Origin: Gordius sp. MW1
Lineage: Eukaryota; Nematomorpha; Gordioida; Gordea; Gordiidae
DNA length: 64,000 nt
Assembly: GCA_964036665.1 (NCBI GenBank)
Contig: OZ038533.1
Location: 10,624,413 to 10,688,412, forward strand
Direction: 5' to 3'
Numbering within the stretch: the first letter of the stretch is position 1; each line of letters begins with the position of its first letter. The notes below the pieces were generated by a model. That model ran no database searches. It had not been told where the DNA came from and worked only from the letters and a program-made list of their open reading frames with translations. A program made the translations under genes and the position numbers. Positions 12,201 to 26,100 of this stretch are shown here, in pieces.

Positions 12201-15095
12201 ACGACAACTTTCATCGGATGAATACGGTTCAAAGAAAAATATGTAAAAAATTTTGAGGTAAATAAATTTATTTTTTTCAATTCTATGTGAAAGAGCATGA
12301 AAAAATATATAAAAGTAAGCCAATTTGAGAATTCTATTATCCTCGATTGACTTCCGAAAAGAGGTTTTAAGCTGCGAGAACTATCATTTGGACAAAAGAC
12401 AACGTTTTATTGTTGCGATTAGTTTGTTGTATCGCAACGTGAGTGCTTGATTTTTCAAAAATGCACTATGCGATCATGATTTCAAAGTAATAGTTTTCTG
12501 ATTCTGATAAATTTTTACTTTTTATCATCGAAACCACGTCTGAAAACGACAACTTTCATCGGATGCATACGGTTGAAAGAAAAATATGTGAAAAATTTTT
12601 AGGTAAAAATATTTATTTTTTTCAATTCTATGTGAAAGAGCATGAAAAAATATATAAAAGTAAGCCAATTTGAGAATCCTATTATCCTCGATTGACTTCC
12701 GAAAAGAGGTTTTAAGCTGCGAGAACTATCATTTGGACAAAAGACAACGTTTTATTGTTGCGATTAGTTTGTTGTATCGCAACGTGAGTGCTTAATTTTT
12801 CAAAAATGCACTATGCGATCATGATTTCAAAGTAATAGTTTTCTGATTGATAAATTTTTACTTTTTATCATCGAAACCACGTCTGAAAACGACAACTTTC
12901 ATCGGATGCATACGGCTGAAAGAAAAATATGTGAAAAATTTTTAGGTAAAAATATTTATTTTTTTCGATTCTATGTGAAAGAGCATGAAAAAATATATAA
13001 AAGTAAGCCAATTTGAGAATCCTATTATCCTTGATTGACTTCCGAAAAGAGGTTTTAAGCTGCGAGAACTATCATTTTGACAAAAGACAACGTTTTATTG
13101 TTGCGATTAGTTTGTTGTATCGCAAAGTGAGTGCTTAATTTTTCAAAAATGCACTATGCGATCATGATTTCAAAGTAATAGTTTTCTGATTGATAAATTT
13201 TTACTTTTTATCATCGAAACCACGTCTGAAAACGACAACTTTCATCGGATGCATACGGTTGAAAGAAAAATATGTGAAAAATTTTGAGGTAAAAATATTT
13301 ATTTTTTTCAATTCTATGTGAAAGAGCATGAAAAAATATATAAAAGTAAGCCAATTTGAGAATTCTATTATCCTCGATTGACTTCCGAAAAGAGGTTTAA
13401 GCTGCGAGAACTATCATTTGGACAAAAGACAACGTTTTATTGTTGCAATTAGTTTGTTGTATCGCAACGTGAGTGCTTGATTTTTCAAAAATGCACTATG
13501 CGATCATGATTTCAAAGTAATAGTTTTCTGATTCTGATAAATTTTTACTTTTTATCATCGAAACCACGTCTGAAAACGACAACTTTCATCGGATGCATAC
13601 GGTTGAAAGAAAAATATGTGAAAAATTTTTAGGTAAAAATATTTATTTTTTTCAATTCTATGTGAAAGAGCATGAAAAAATATATAAAAGTAAGCCAATT
13701 TGAGAATCCTATTATCCTCGATTGACTTCCGAAAAGAGGTTTTAAGCTGCGAGAACTATCATTTGGACAAAAGACAACGTTTTATTGTTGCGATTAGTTT
13801 GTTGTATCGCAACGTGAGTGCTTAATTTTTCAAAAATGCACTATGCGATCATGATTTCAAAGTAATAGTTTTCTGATTGATAAATTTTTACTTTTTATCA
13901 TCGAAACCACGTCTGAAAACGACAACTTTCATCGGATGCATACGGTTGAAAGAAAAATATGTGAAAAATTTTTAGGTAAAAATATTAATTTTTTTCGATT
14001 CTATGTGAAAGAGCATGAAAAAATATATAAAAGTAAGCCAATTTGAGAATCCTATTATCCTTGGTTGACTTCCGAAAAGAGGTTTTAAGCTGCGAGAACT
14101 ATCATTTTGACAAAAGACAACGTTTTATTGTTGCGATTAGTTTGTTGTATCGCAACGTGAGTGCTTAATTTTTCAAAAATGCACTATGCGATCATGATTT
14201 CAAAGTAATAGTTTTCTGATTCTGATAAATTTTTACTTGGGATCATAGAAACCACGTCTAAAAACGACAACTTTCATCGGATGAATACGGTTCAAAGAAA
14301 AATATGTGAAATATTTTGAGGTAAAAATATTTATTTTTTTCAATTCTATGTGAAAGAGCATGAAAAAATATATAAAAGTAAGCCAATTGAGAATCCTATT
14401 ATCCTCGATTGACTTCCGAAAAGAGGTTTTAAGCTGCGAGAACTATCATTTGGACAAAAGACAACGTTTTATTGTTGCGATTAGTTTGTTGTATCGCAAC
14501 GTGAGTGCTTAATTTTTCAAAAATGCACTATGCGATCATGATTTCAAAGTAATAGTTTTCTGATTCTGATAAATTTTTACTTTTTATCATCGAAACCACT
14601 TCTGAAAACGACAACTTTCATCGGATGCATACGGTTGAAAGAAAAATATGTGAAAAATTTTGAGGTAAAAAAATTTATTTTTTTCGATTCTATGTGAAAG
14701 AGCATGAAAAAATATATAAAAGTAAGCCAATTTGAGAATCCTATTATCCTCGATTGACTTCCGAAAAGAGGTTTTAAGCTGCGAGAACTATCATTTGGAC
14801 AAAAGACAACGTTTTATTGTTGCGATTAGTTTGTTGTATCGCAACGTGAGTGCTTAATTTTTGAAAATGCACTATGCGATCATGATTTCAAAGTAATAGT
14901 TTTTTGATTCTGATAAATTTTTACTTTTTATCATCGAAACCACGTCTGAAAACCACAACTTTCATCGGATGCACACGGTTGAAAGAAAAATATGTAAAAA
15001 TTTTGAGGTAAAAATATTTATTTTTTTCGATTCTATGTGAAAGAGCATGAAAAAACATATAAAAGTAAGCCAATTTGAAAATCCTATTATCCTCG
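9246..15095. repeat. 20-monomer duplication 1, copy 2 (3 monomers deleted)
   Basis: The first part matches copy 1 at a shift of ~6,883 bp. From about 10.75 kb onward the shift becomes 5,849 bp: cggttgaaaaaatatg 5,001 to 10,850; aacgacaaat 5,662 to 11,511; agaggtttaag 7,542 to 13,391; aatattttga 8,461 to 14,310; tgcacacggt 9,121 to 14,970. The 1,034-bp difference equals three monomers that are missing in this copy, with the deletion junction between the equivalents of 3,787 and 3,909. The copy ends near 15,095, where the original context (gaatttttaag) resumes. Confidence 0.8.
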
Positions 15096-18000
15096 ATTGA
15101 CTTCCGAAAAGAATTTTTAAGCTGCGAGAACTATCATTTTGACAAAAGACAACGTTTTATTGTTGCTATTAGTTTGTTGTATCGCAACGTGAGTGCTTAA
15201 TTTTTGAAAATGGCTCTATGCGATCATGATTTCAAAGTAATAGTTTTCAGATTCTGATAAATTTTTACTTGGGATCATAGAAACCACGTCTGAAAACGAC
15301 AACTTTCATCGGATGAATACGGTTCAAAGAAAAATATGTGAAAAATTTTGAAATAAAAATATTTATTTTTTTCAATTCTATGTGAAAGAGCATGAAAAAA
15401 TATATAAAAGTAAGCCAATTTGAGAATTCTATTATCCTCGATTGACTTCCGAAAAGAGGTTTTAAGCTGCGAGAACTATCATTTGGACAAAAGACAACGT
15501 TTTATTGTTGCGATTAGTTTGTTGTATCGCAACGTGAGTGCTTGATTTTTCAAAAATGCACTATGCGATCATGATTTCAAAGTAATAGTTTTCTGATTCT
15601 GATAAATTTTTACTTTTTATCATCGAAACCACGTCTGAAAACGACAACTTTCATCGGATGCATACGGTTGAAAGAAAAATATGTGAAAAATTTTTAGGTA
15701 AAAATATTTATTTTTTTCAATTCTATGTGAAAGAGCATGAAAAAATATATAAAAGTAAGCCAATTTGAGAATCCTATTATCCTCGATTGACTTCCGAAAA
15801 GAGGTTTTAAGCTGCGAGAACTATCATTTGGACAAAAGACAACGTTTTATTGTTGCGATTAGTTTGTTGTATCGCAACGTGAGTGCTTAATTTTTCAAAA
15901 ATGCACTATGCGATCATGATTTCAAAGTAATAGTTTTCTGATTCTGATAAATTTTTACTTTTTATCATCGAAACCACGTCTGAAAACGACAACTTTCATC
16001 GGATGCATACGGTTGAAAGAAAAATATGTGAAAAATTTTTAGGTAAAAATATTTATTTTTTTCGATTCTATGTGAAAGAGCATGAAAAAATATATAAAAG
16101 TAAGCCAATTTGAGAATCCTATTATCCTTGATTGACTTCCGAAAAGAGGTTTTAAGCTGCGAGAACTATCATTTTGACAAAAGACAACGTTTTATTGTTG
16201 CGATTAGTTTGTTGTATCGCAACGTGAGTGCTTAATTTTTCAAAAATGCACTATGCGATCATGATTTCAAAGTAATAGTTTTCTGATTCTGATAAATTTT
16301 TACTTGGGATCATAGAAACCACGTCTAAAAACGACAACTTTCATCGGATGAATACGGTTCAAAGAAAAATATGTGAAAAATTTTGAGGTAAAAATATTTA
16401 TTTTTTTCAATTCTATGTGAAAGAGCATGAAAAAATATATAAAAGTAAGCCAATTGAGAATCCTATTATCCTCGATTGACTTCCGAAAAGAGGTTTTAAG
16501 CTGCGAGAACTATCATTTGGACAAAAGACAACGTTTTATTGTTGCGATTAGTTTGTTGTATCGCAACGTGAGTGCTTAATTTTTCAAAAATGCACTATGC
16601 GATCATGATTTCAAAGTAATAGTTTTCTGATTCTGATAAATTTTTACTTTTTATCATCGAAATCACTTCTGAAAACGACAACTTTCATCGGATGCATACG
16701 GTTGAAAGAAAAATATGTGAAAAATTTTGAGGTAAAAAAATTTATTTTTTTCGATTCTATGTGAAAGAGCATGAAAAAATATATAAAAGTAAGCCAATTT
16801 GAGAATCCTATTATCCTCGATTGACTTCCGAAAAGAGGTTTTAAGCTGCGAGAACTATCATTTGGACAAAAGACAACGTTTTATTGTTGCGATTAGTTTG
16901 TTGTATCGCAACGTGAGTGCTTAATTTTTGAAAATGCACTATGCGATCATGATTTCAAAGTAATAGTTTTTTGATTCTGATAAATTTTTACTTTTTATCA
17001 TCGAAACCACGTCTGAAAACCACAACTTTCATCGGATGCATACGGTTGAAAGAAAAATATGTAAAAATTTTGAGGTAAAAATATTTATTTTTTTCGATTC
17101 TATGTGAAAGAGCATGAAAAAACATATAAAAGTAAGCCAATTTGAAAATCCTATTATCCTTGATTGACTTCCGAAAAGAATTTTTAAGCTGCGAGAACTA
17201 TCATTTTGACAAAAGACAACGTTTTATTGTTGCTATTAGTTTGTTGTATCGCAACGTGAGTGCTTAATTTTTGAAAATGGCTCTATGCGATCATGATTTC
17301 AAAGTAATAGTTTTCAGATTCTGATAAATTTTTACTTGGGATCATAGAAACCACGTCTGAAAACGACAACTTTCATCGGATGAATACGGTTCAAAGAAAA
17401 ATATGTGAAAAATTTTGAGGTAAAAATATTTATTTTTTTCAATTCTATGTGAAAGAGCATGAAAAAATATATAAAAGTAAGCCAATTTGAGAATTCTATT
17501 ATCCTCGATTGACTTCCGAAAAGAGGTTTTAAGCTGCGAGAACTATCATTTGGACAAAAGACAACGTTTTATTGTTGCGATTAGTTTGTTGTATCGCAAC
17601 GTGAGTGCTTGATTTTTCAAAAATGCACTATGCGATCATGATTTCAAAGTAATAGTTTTCTGATTCTGATAAATTTTTACTTTTTATCATCGAAACCACG
17701 TCTGAAAACGACAACTTTCATCGGATGCATACGGTTGAAAGAAAAATATGTGAAAAATTTTTAGGTAAAAATATTTATTTTTTTCGATTCTATGTGAAAG
17801 AGCATGAAAAAATATATAAAAGTAAGCCAATTTGAGAATCCTATTATCCTCGATTGACTTCCGAAAAGAGGTTTTAAGCTGCGAGAACTATCATTTGGAC
17901 AAAAGACAACGTTTTATTGTTGCGATTAGTTTGTTGTATCGCAACGTGAGTGCTTAATTTTTCAAAAATGCACTATGCGATCATGATTTCAAAGTAATAG

Positions 18001-18530
18001 TTTTCTGATTCTGATAAATTTTTACTTTTTATCATCGAAACCACGTCTGAAAACGACAACTTTCATCGGATGCATACGGTTGAAAGAAAAATATGTGAAA
18101 ATTTTTAGGTAAAAATATTTATTTTTTTCGATTCTACGTGAAAGAGCATGAAAAAATATATAAAAGTAAGCCAATTTGAGAATCCTATTATCCTTGATTG
18201 ACTTCCGAAAAGAGGTTTTAAGCTGCGAGAACTATCATTTTGACAAAAGACAACGTTTTATTGTTGCGATTAGTTTGTTGTATCGCAACGTGAGTGCTTA
18301 ATTTTTCAAAAATGCACTATGCGATCATGATTTCAAAGTAATAGTTTTCTGATTCTGATAAATTTTTACTTGGGATCATAGAAACCACGTCTAAAAACGA
18401 CAACTTTCATCGGATGAATACGGTTCAAAGAAAAATATGTGAAAAATTTTGAGGTAAAAATATTTATTTTTTTCAATTCTATGTGAAAGAGCATGAAAAA
18501 ATATATAAAAGTAAGCCAATTGAGAATCCT
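14100..18530. repeat. 6-monomer higher-order repeat (~2.07 kb)
   Basis: A recognisable order of six monomer variants recurs. It runs: a type A monomer with ccaattgag, a B monomer with cacttctg, a monomer with aaccacaac, a ggctctatg monomer, a cttgatttttc B monomer, then a plain B monomer. The ccaattgag marker falls at about 14,385, 16,450 and 18,518, giving spacings of 2,065 and 2,068 bp. The ggctctatg marker falls at about 15,211 and 17,279, also 2,068 bp apart. The repeat overlaps the left edge of the second 20-monomer duplication and recurs inside its second copy (23,337 to 25,404). Confidence 0.7.
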
Positions 18531-21500
18531 ATTATCCTCGATTGACTTCCGAAAAGAGGTTTTAAGCTGCGAGAACTATCATTTGGACAAAAGACAACGT
18601 TTTATTGTTGCGATTAGTTTGTTGTATCGCAACGTGAGTGCTTAATTTTTCAAAAATGCACTATGCGATCATGATTTCAAAGTAATAGTTTTCTGATTCT
18701 GATAAATTTTTACTTTTTATCATCGAAACCACTTCTGAAAACGACAACTTTCATCGAATGCATACGGTTGAAAGAAAAATATGTGAAAAATTTTGAGGTA
18801 AAAAAATTTATTTTTTTCGATTCTATGTGAAAGAGCATGAAAAAATATATAAAAGTAAGCCAATTTGAGAATCCTATTATCCTCGATTTACTTCCGAAAA
18901 GAGGTTTTAAGCTGCGAGAACTATCATTTGGACAAAAGACAACGTTTTATTGTTGCGATTAGTTTGTTGTATCGCAACGTGAGTGCTTAATTTTTGAAAA
19001 TGCACTATGCGATCATGATTTCAAAGTAATAGTTTTCTGATTCTGATAAATTTTTACTTGGGATCATAGAAACCACGTCTAAAAACGACAACTTTCATCG
19101 GATAAATACGGTTCAAAGAAAAATATGTGAAAAATTTTGAGGTAAAAATATTTATTTTTTTCAATTCTATGTGAAAGAGCATGAAAAAATATATAAAAGT
19201 AAGCCAATTGAGAATCCTATTATCCTCGATTGACTTCCGAAAAGAGGTTTTAAGCTGCGAGAACTATCATTTGGACAAAAGACAACGTTTTATTGTTGCG
19301 ATTAGTTTGTTGTATCGCAACGTGAGTGCTTAATTTTTCAAAAATGCACTATGCGATCATGATTTCAAAGTAATAGTTTTCTGATTCTGATAAATTTTTA
19401 CTTTTTATCATCGAAATCACTTCTGAAAACGACAACTTTCATCGGATGCATACGGTTGAAAGAAAAATATGTGAAAAATTTTGAGGTAAAAAAATTTATT
19501 TTTTTCGATTCTATGTGAAAGAGCATGAAAAAATATATAAGAGTAAGCCAATTTGAGAATCCTATTATCCTTGATTGACTTCCGAAAAGAGGTTTTAAGC
19601 TGCGAGAACTATCATTTTGACAAAAGACAACGTTTTATTGTTGCGATTAGTTTGTTGTATCGCAACGTGAGTGCTTAATTTTTCAAAAATGCACTATGCG
19701 ATCATGATTTCAAAGTAATAGTTTTCTGATTCTGATAAATTTTTACTTGGGATCATAGAAACCACGTCTAAAAACGACAACTTTCATCGGATGAATACGG
19801 TTCAAAGAAAAATATGTGAAAAATTTTGAGGTAAAAATATTTATTTTTTTCAATTCTATGTGAAAGAGCATGAAAAAATATATAAAAGTAAGCCAATTGA
19901 GAATCCTATTATCCTCGATTGACTTCCGAAAAGAGGTTTTAAGCTGCGAGAACTATCATTTGGACAAAAGACAACGTTTTATTGTTGCGATTAGTTTGTT
20001 GTATCGCAACGTGAGTGCTTAATTTTTCAAAAATGCACTATGCGATCATGATTTCAAAGTAATAGTTTTCTGATTCTGATAAATTTTTACTTTTTATCAT
20101 CGAAACCACTTCTGAAAACGACAACTTTCATCGGATGCATACGGTTGAAAGAAAAATATGTGAAAAATTTTGAGGTAAAAAAATTTATTTTTTTCGATTC
20201 TATGTGAAAGAGCATGAAAAAATATATAAAAGTAAGCCAATTTGAGAATCCTATTATCCTCGATTGACTTCCGAAAAGAGGTTTTAAGCTGCGAGAACTA
20301 TCATTTGGACAAAAGACAACGTTTTATTGTTGCGATTAGTTTGTTGTATCGCAACGTGAGTGCTTAATTTTTGAAAATGCACTATGCGATCATGATTTCA
20401 AAGTAATAGTTTTTTGATTCTGATAAATTTTTACTTTTTATCATCGAAACCACGTCTGAAAACCACAACTTTCATCGGATGCATACGGTTGAAAGAAAAA
20501 TGTAAAAAATTTTGAGGTAAAAATATTTATTTTTTTCGATTCTATGTGAAAGAGCATGAAAAAATATATAAAAGTAAGCCAATTTGAAACTCCTATTATC
20601 CTCGATTGACTTCCGAAAAGAATTTTTAAGCTGCGAGAACTATCATTTTGACAAAAGACAACGTTTTATTGTTGCTATTAGTTTGTTGTATCGCAACGTG
20701 AGTGCTTAATTTTTGAAAATGGCTCTATGCGATCATGATTTCAAAGTAATAGTTTTCAGATTCTGATAAATTTTTACTTGGGATCATAGAAACCACCTCT
20801 GAAAACGACAACTTTCATCGGATGAATACGGTTCAAAGAAAAATATGTGAAAAATTTTGAGGTAAAAATATTTATTTTTTTCAATTCTATGTGAAAGAGC
20901 ATGAAAAAATATATAAAAGTAAGCCAATTTGAGAATCCTATTATCCTTGATTGACTTCCGAAAAGAGGTTTTAAGCTGCGAGAACTATCATTTTGACAAA
21001 AGACAACGTTTTATTGTTGCGATTAGTTTGTTGTATATCAACGTGAGTGCTTAATTTTTCAAAAATGCACTACGCGATCATGATTTCAAAGTAATAGTTT
21101 TCTGATTCTGATAAATTTTTACTTTTTATCATCGAAACCACGTCTGAAAACGACAACTTTCATCGGATGCATACGGTTGAAAGAAAAATATGTGAAAAAT
21201 TTTTAGGTAAAAATATTTATTTTTTTCGATTCTATGTGAAAGAGCATGAAAAAATATATAAAAGTAAGCCAATTTGAGAATCCTATTATCCTTGATTGAC
21301 TTCTGAAAAGAGGTTTTAAGCTGCGAGAACTATCATTTTTACAAAAGACAACGTTTTATTGTTGCGATTAGTTTGTTGTATCGCAACGTGAGTGCTTAAT
21401 TTTTCAAAAATGCACTATGCGATCATGATTTCAAAGTAATAGTTTTCTGATTCTGATAAATTTTTACTTAGGATCATAGAAACCACGTCTAAAAACGTCA

Positions 21501-23134
21501 ACTTTCATCGGATGAATACGGTTCAAAGAAAAATATGTGAAAAATTTTGAGGTAAAAATATTTATTTTTTTCGATTCTATGTGAAAGAGCATGAAAAAAT
21601 ATATAAAAGTAAGCTAATTTGAGAATCCTATTATCCTCGATTGACTTCCGAAAAGAGGTTTTAAGCTGCGAGAACTATCATTTTGACAAAAGACAGCGTT
21701 TTATTGTTGCGATTAGTTTGTTGTATCGCAACGTGAGTGCTTAATTTTTGAAAATGCACTATGCGATCATGATTTCAAAGTAATAGTTTTTTGAATCTGA
21801 TAAATTTTTACTTTTTATCATCGAAACCACGTCTGAAAACGACAACTTTCATCGGATGCATACGGTTGAATAAAAATATGTGAAAAATTTTGAGGTAAAA
21901 ATATTTATTTTTTTCAATTCTATGTGAAAGAGCATGAAAAAATATATAAAAGTAAGCCAATTTGAGAATCCTATTATCCTCGATTGACTTCCGAAAAGAG
22001 GTTTTAAGCTGCGAGAACTATCATTTGGACAAAAGACAACGTTTTATTGTTGCGATTAGTTTGTTGTATCGCAACGTGAGTGCTTAATTTTTCAAAAATG
22101 CACTATGCGATCATGATTTCAAAGTAATAGTTTTCTGATTCTGATAAATTTTTACTTTTTATCATCGAAACCACGTCTGAAAACGACAACTTTCATCGGA
22201 TGCATACGGTTGAAAGAAAAATATGTGAAAAATTTTTAGGTAAAAATATTTATTTTTTTCGATTCTATGTGAAAGAGCATGAAAAAATATATAAAAGTAA
22301 GCCAATTTGAGAATCCTATTATCCTTGATTGACTTCCGAAAAGAGGTTTTAAGCTGCGAGAACTATCATTTTGACAAAAGACAACGTTTTATTGTTGCGA
22401 TTAGTTTGTTGTATCGCAACGTGAGTGCTTAATTTTTCAAAAATGCACTATGCGATCATGATTTCAAAGTAATAGTTTTCTGATTCTGATAAATTTTTAC
22501 TTGGGATCATAGAAACCACGTCTAAAAACGACAACTTTCATCGGATGAATACGGTTCAAAGAAAAATATGTGAAAAATTTTGAGGTAAAAATATTTATTT
22601 TTTTCAATTCTATGTGAAAGAGCATGAAAAAATATATAAAAGTAAGCCAATTTGAGAATCCTATTATCCTCGATTGACTTCCGAAAAGAGGTTTTAAGCT
22701 GCGAGAACTATCATTTGGACAAAAGACAACGTTTTATTGTTGCGATTAGTTTGTTGTATCGCAACGTGAGTGCTTAATTTTTCAAAAATGCACTATGCGA
22801 TCATGATTTCAAAGTAATAGTTTTCTGATTCTGATAAATTTTTACTTTTTATCATCGAAACCACGTCTGAAAACGACAACTTTCATCGGATGCATACGGT
22901 TGAAAGAAAAATATGTGAAAAATTTATAGGTAAAAATATTTATTTTTTTCGATTCTATGTGAAAGAGCATGAAAAAATATATAAAAGTAAGCCAATTTGA
23001 GAATCCTATTATCCTTGATTGACTTCCGAAAAGAGGTTTTAAGCTGCGAGAACTATCATTTTGACAAAAGACAACGTTTTATTGTTGCGATTAGTTTGTT
23101 GTATCGCAACGTGAGTGCTTAATTTTTCAAAAAT
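16247..23134. repeat. 20-monomer tandem duplication 2, copy 1 (6,888 bp)
   Basis: Private variants repeat at 6,887-6,888 bp: gataaatacg 19,101 to 25,989; gaaactcc 20,586 to 27,474; ttgtatatca 21,031 to 27,919; acagcgtttt 21,693 to 28,581; aatcacttct 16,661 to 23,548. The shared stretch starts between about 15.83 and 16.25 kb. Local shift changes of one base come from indels such as the missing A near 18,100. The very low divergence indicates a recent event. Confidence 0.85.
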
Positions 23135-26100
23135 GCAGTATGCGATCATGATTTCAAAGTAATAGTTTTCTGATTCTGATAAATTTTTACTTGGGATCAT
23201 AGAAACCACGTCTAAAAACGACAACTTTCATCGGATGAATACGGTTCAAAGAAAAATATGTGAAAAATTTTGAGGTAAAAATATTTATTTTTTTCAATTC
23301 TATGTGAAAGAGCATGAAAAAATATATAAAAGTAAGCCAATTGAGAATCCTATTATCCTCGATTGACTTCCGAAAAGAGGTTTTAAGCTGCGAGAACTAT
23401 CATTTGGACAAAAGACAACGTTTTATTGTTGCGATTAGTTTGTTGTATCGCAACGTGAGTGCTTAATTTTTCAAAAATGCACTATGCGATCATGATTTCA
23501 AAGTAATAGTTTTCTGATTCTGATAAATTTTTACTTTTTATCATCGAAATCACTTCTGAAAACGACAACTTTCATCGGATGCATACGGTTGAAAGAAAAA
23601 TATGTGAAAAATTTTGAGGTAAAAAAATTTATTTTTTTCGATTCTATGTGAAAGAGCATGAAAAAATATATAAAAGTAAGCCAATTTGAGAATCCTATTA
23701 TCCTCGATTGACTTCCGAAAAGAGGTTTTAAGCTGCGAGAACTATCATTTGGACAAAAGACAACGTTTTATTGTTGCGATTAGTTTGTTGTATCGCAACG
23801 TGAGTGCTTAATTTTTGAAAATGCACTATGCGATCATGATTTCAAAGTAATAGTTTTTTGATTCTGATAAATTTTTACTTTTTATCATCGAAACCACGTC
23901 TGAAAACCACAACTTTCATCGGATGCATACGGTTGAAAGAAAAATATGTAAAAATTTTGAGGTAAAAATATTTATTTTTTTCGATTCTATGTGAAAGAGC
24001 ATGAAAAAACATATAAAAGTAAGCCAATTTGAAAATCCTATTATCCTTGATTGACTTCCGAAAAGAATTTTTAAGCTGCGAGAACTATCATTTTGACAAA
24101 AGACAACGTTTTATTGTTGCTATTAGTTTGTTGTATCGCAACGTGAGTGCTTAATTTTTGAAAATGGCTCTATGCGATCATGATTTCAAAGTAATAGTTT
24201 TCAGATTCTGATAAATTTTTACTTGGGATCATAGAAACCACGTCTGAAAACGACAACTTTCATCGGATGAATACGGTTCAAAGAAAAATATGTGAAAAAT
24301 TTTGAGGTAAAAATATTTATTTTTTTCAATTCTATGTGAAAGAGCATGAAAAAATATATAAAAGTAAGCCAATTTGAGAATTCTATTATCCTCGATTGAC
24401 TTCCGAAAAGAGGTTTTAAGCTGCGAGAACTATCATTTGGACAAAAGACAACGTTTTATTGTTGCGATTAGTTTGTTGTATCGCAACGTGAGTGCTTGAT
24501 TTTTCAAAAATGCACTATGCGATCATGATTTCAAAGTAATAGTTTTCTGATTCTGATAAATTTTTACTTTTTATCATCGAAACCACGTCTGAAAACGACA
24601 ACTTTCATCGGATGCATACGGTTGAAAGAAAAATATGTGAAAAATTTTTAGGTAAAAATATTTATTTTTTTCGATTCTATGTGAAAGAGCATGAAAAAAT
24701 ATATAAAAGTAAGCCAATTTGAGAATCCTATTATCCTCGATTGACTTCCGAAAAGAGGTTTTAAGCTGCGAGAACTATCATTTGGACAAAAGACAACGTT
24801 TTATTGTTGCGATTAGTTTGTTGTATCGCAACGTGAGTGCTTAATTTTTCAAAAATGCACTATGCGATCATGATTTCAAAGTAATAGTTTTCTGATTCTG
24901 ATAAATTTTTACTTTTTATCATCGAAACCACGTCTGAAAACGACAACTTTCATCGGATGCATACGGTTGAAAGAAAAATATGTGAAAAATTTTTAGGTAA
25001 AAATATTTATTTTTTTCGATTCTACGTGAAAGAGCATGAAAAAATATATAAAAGTAAGCCAATTTGAGAATCCTATTATCCTTGATTGACTTCCGAAAAG
25101 AGGTTTTAAGCTGCGAGAACTATCATTTTGACAAAAGACAACGTTTTATTGTTGCGATTAGTTTGTTGTATCGCAACGTGAGTGCTTAATTTTTCAAAAA
25201 TGCACTATGCGATCATGATTTCAAAGTAATAGTTTTCTGATTCTGATAAATTTTTACTTGGGATCATAGAAACCACGTCTAAAAACGACAACTTTCATCG
25301 GATGAATACGGTTCAAAGAAAAATATGTGAAAAATTTTGAGGTAAAAATATTTATTTTTTTCAATTCTATGTGAAAGAGCATGAAAAAATATATAAAAGT
25401 AAGCCAATTGAGAATCCTATTATCCTCGATTGACTTCCGAAAAGAGGTTTTAAGCTGCGAGAACTATCATTTGGACAAAAGACAACGTTTTATTGTTGCG
25501 ATTAGTTTGTTGTATCGCAACGTGAGTGCTTAATTTTTCAAAAATGCACTATGCGATCATGATTTCAAAGTAATAGTTTTCTGATTCTGATAAATTTTTA
25601 CTTTTTATCATCGAAACCACTTCTGAAAACGACAACTTTCATCGAATGCATACGGTTGAAAGAAAAATATGTGAAAAATTTTGAGGTAAAAAAATTTATT
25701 TTTTTCGATTCTATGTGAAAGAGCATGAAAAAATATATAAAAGTAAGCCAATTTGAGAATCCTATTATCCTCGATTGACTTCCGAAAAGAGGTTTTAAGC
25801 TGCGAGAACTATCATTTGGACAAAAGACAACGTTTTATTGTTGCGATTAGTTTGTTGTATCGCAACGTGAGTGCTTAATTTTTGAAAATGCACTATGCGA
25901 TCATGATTTCAAAGTAATAGTTTTCTGATTCTGATAAATTTTTACTTGGGATCATAGAAACCACGTCTAAAAACGACAACTTTCATCGGATAAATACGGT
26001 TCAAAGAAAAATATGTGAAAAATTTTGAGGTAAAAATATTTATTTTTTTCAATTCTATGTGAAAGAGCATGAAAAAATATATAAAAGTAAGCCAATTGAG

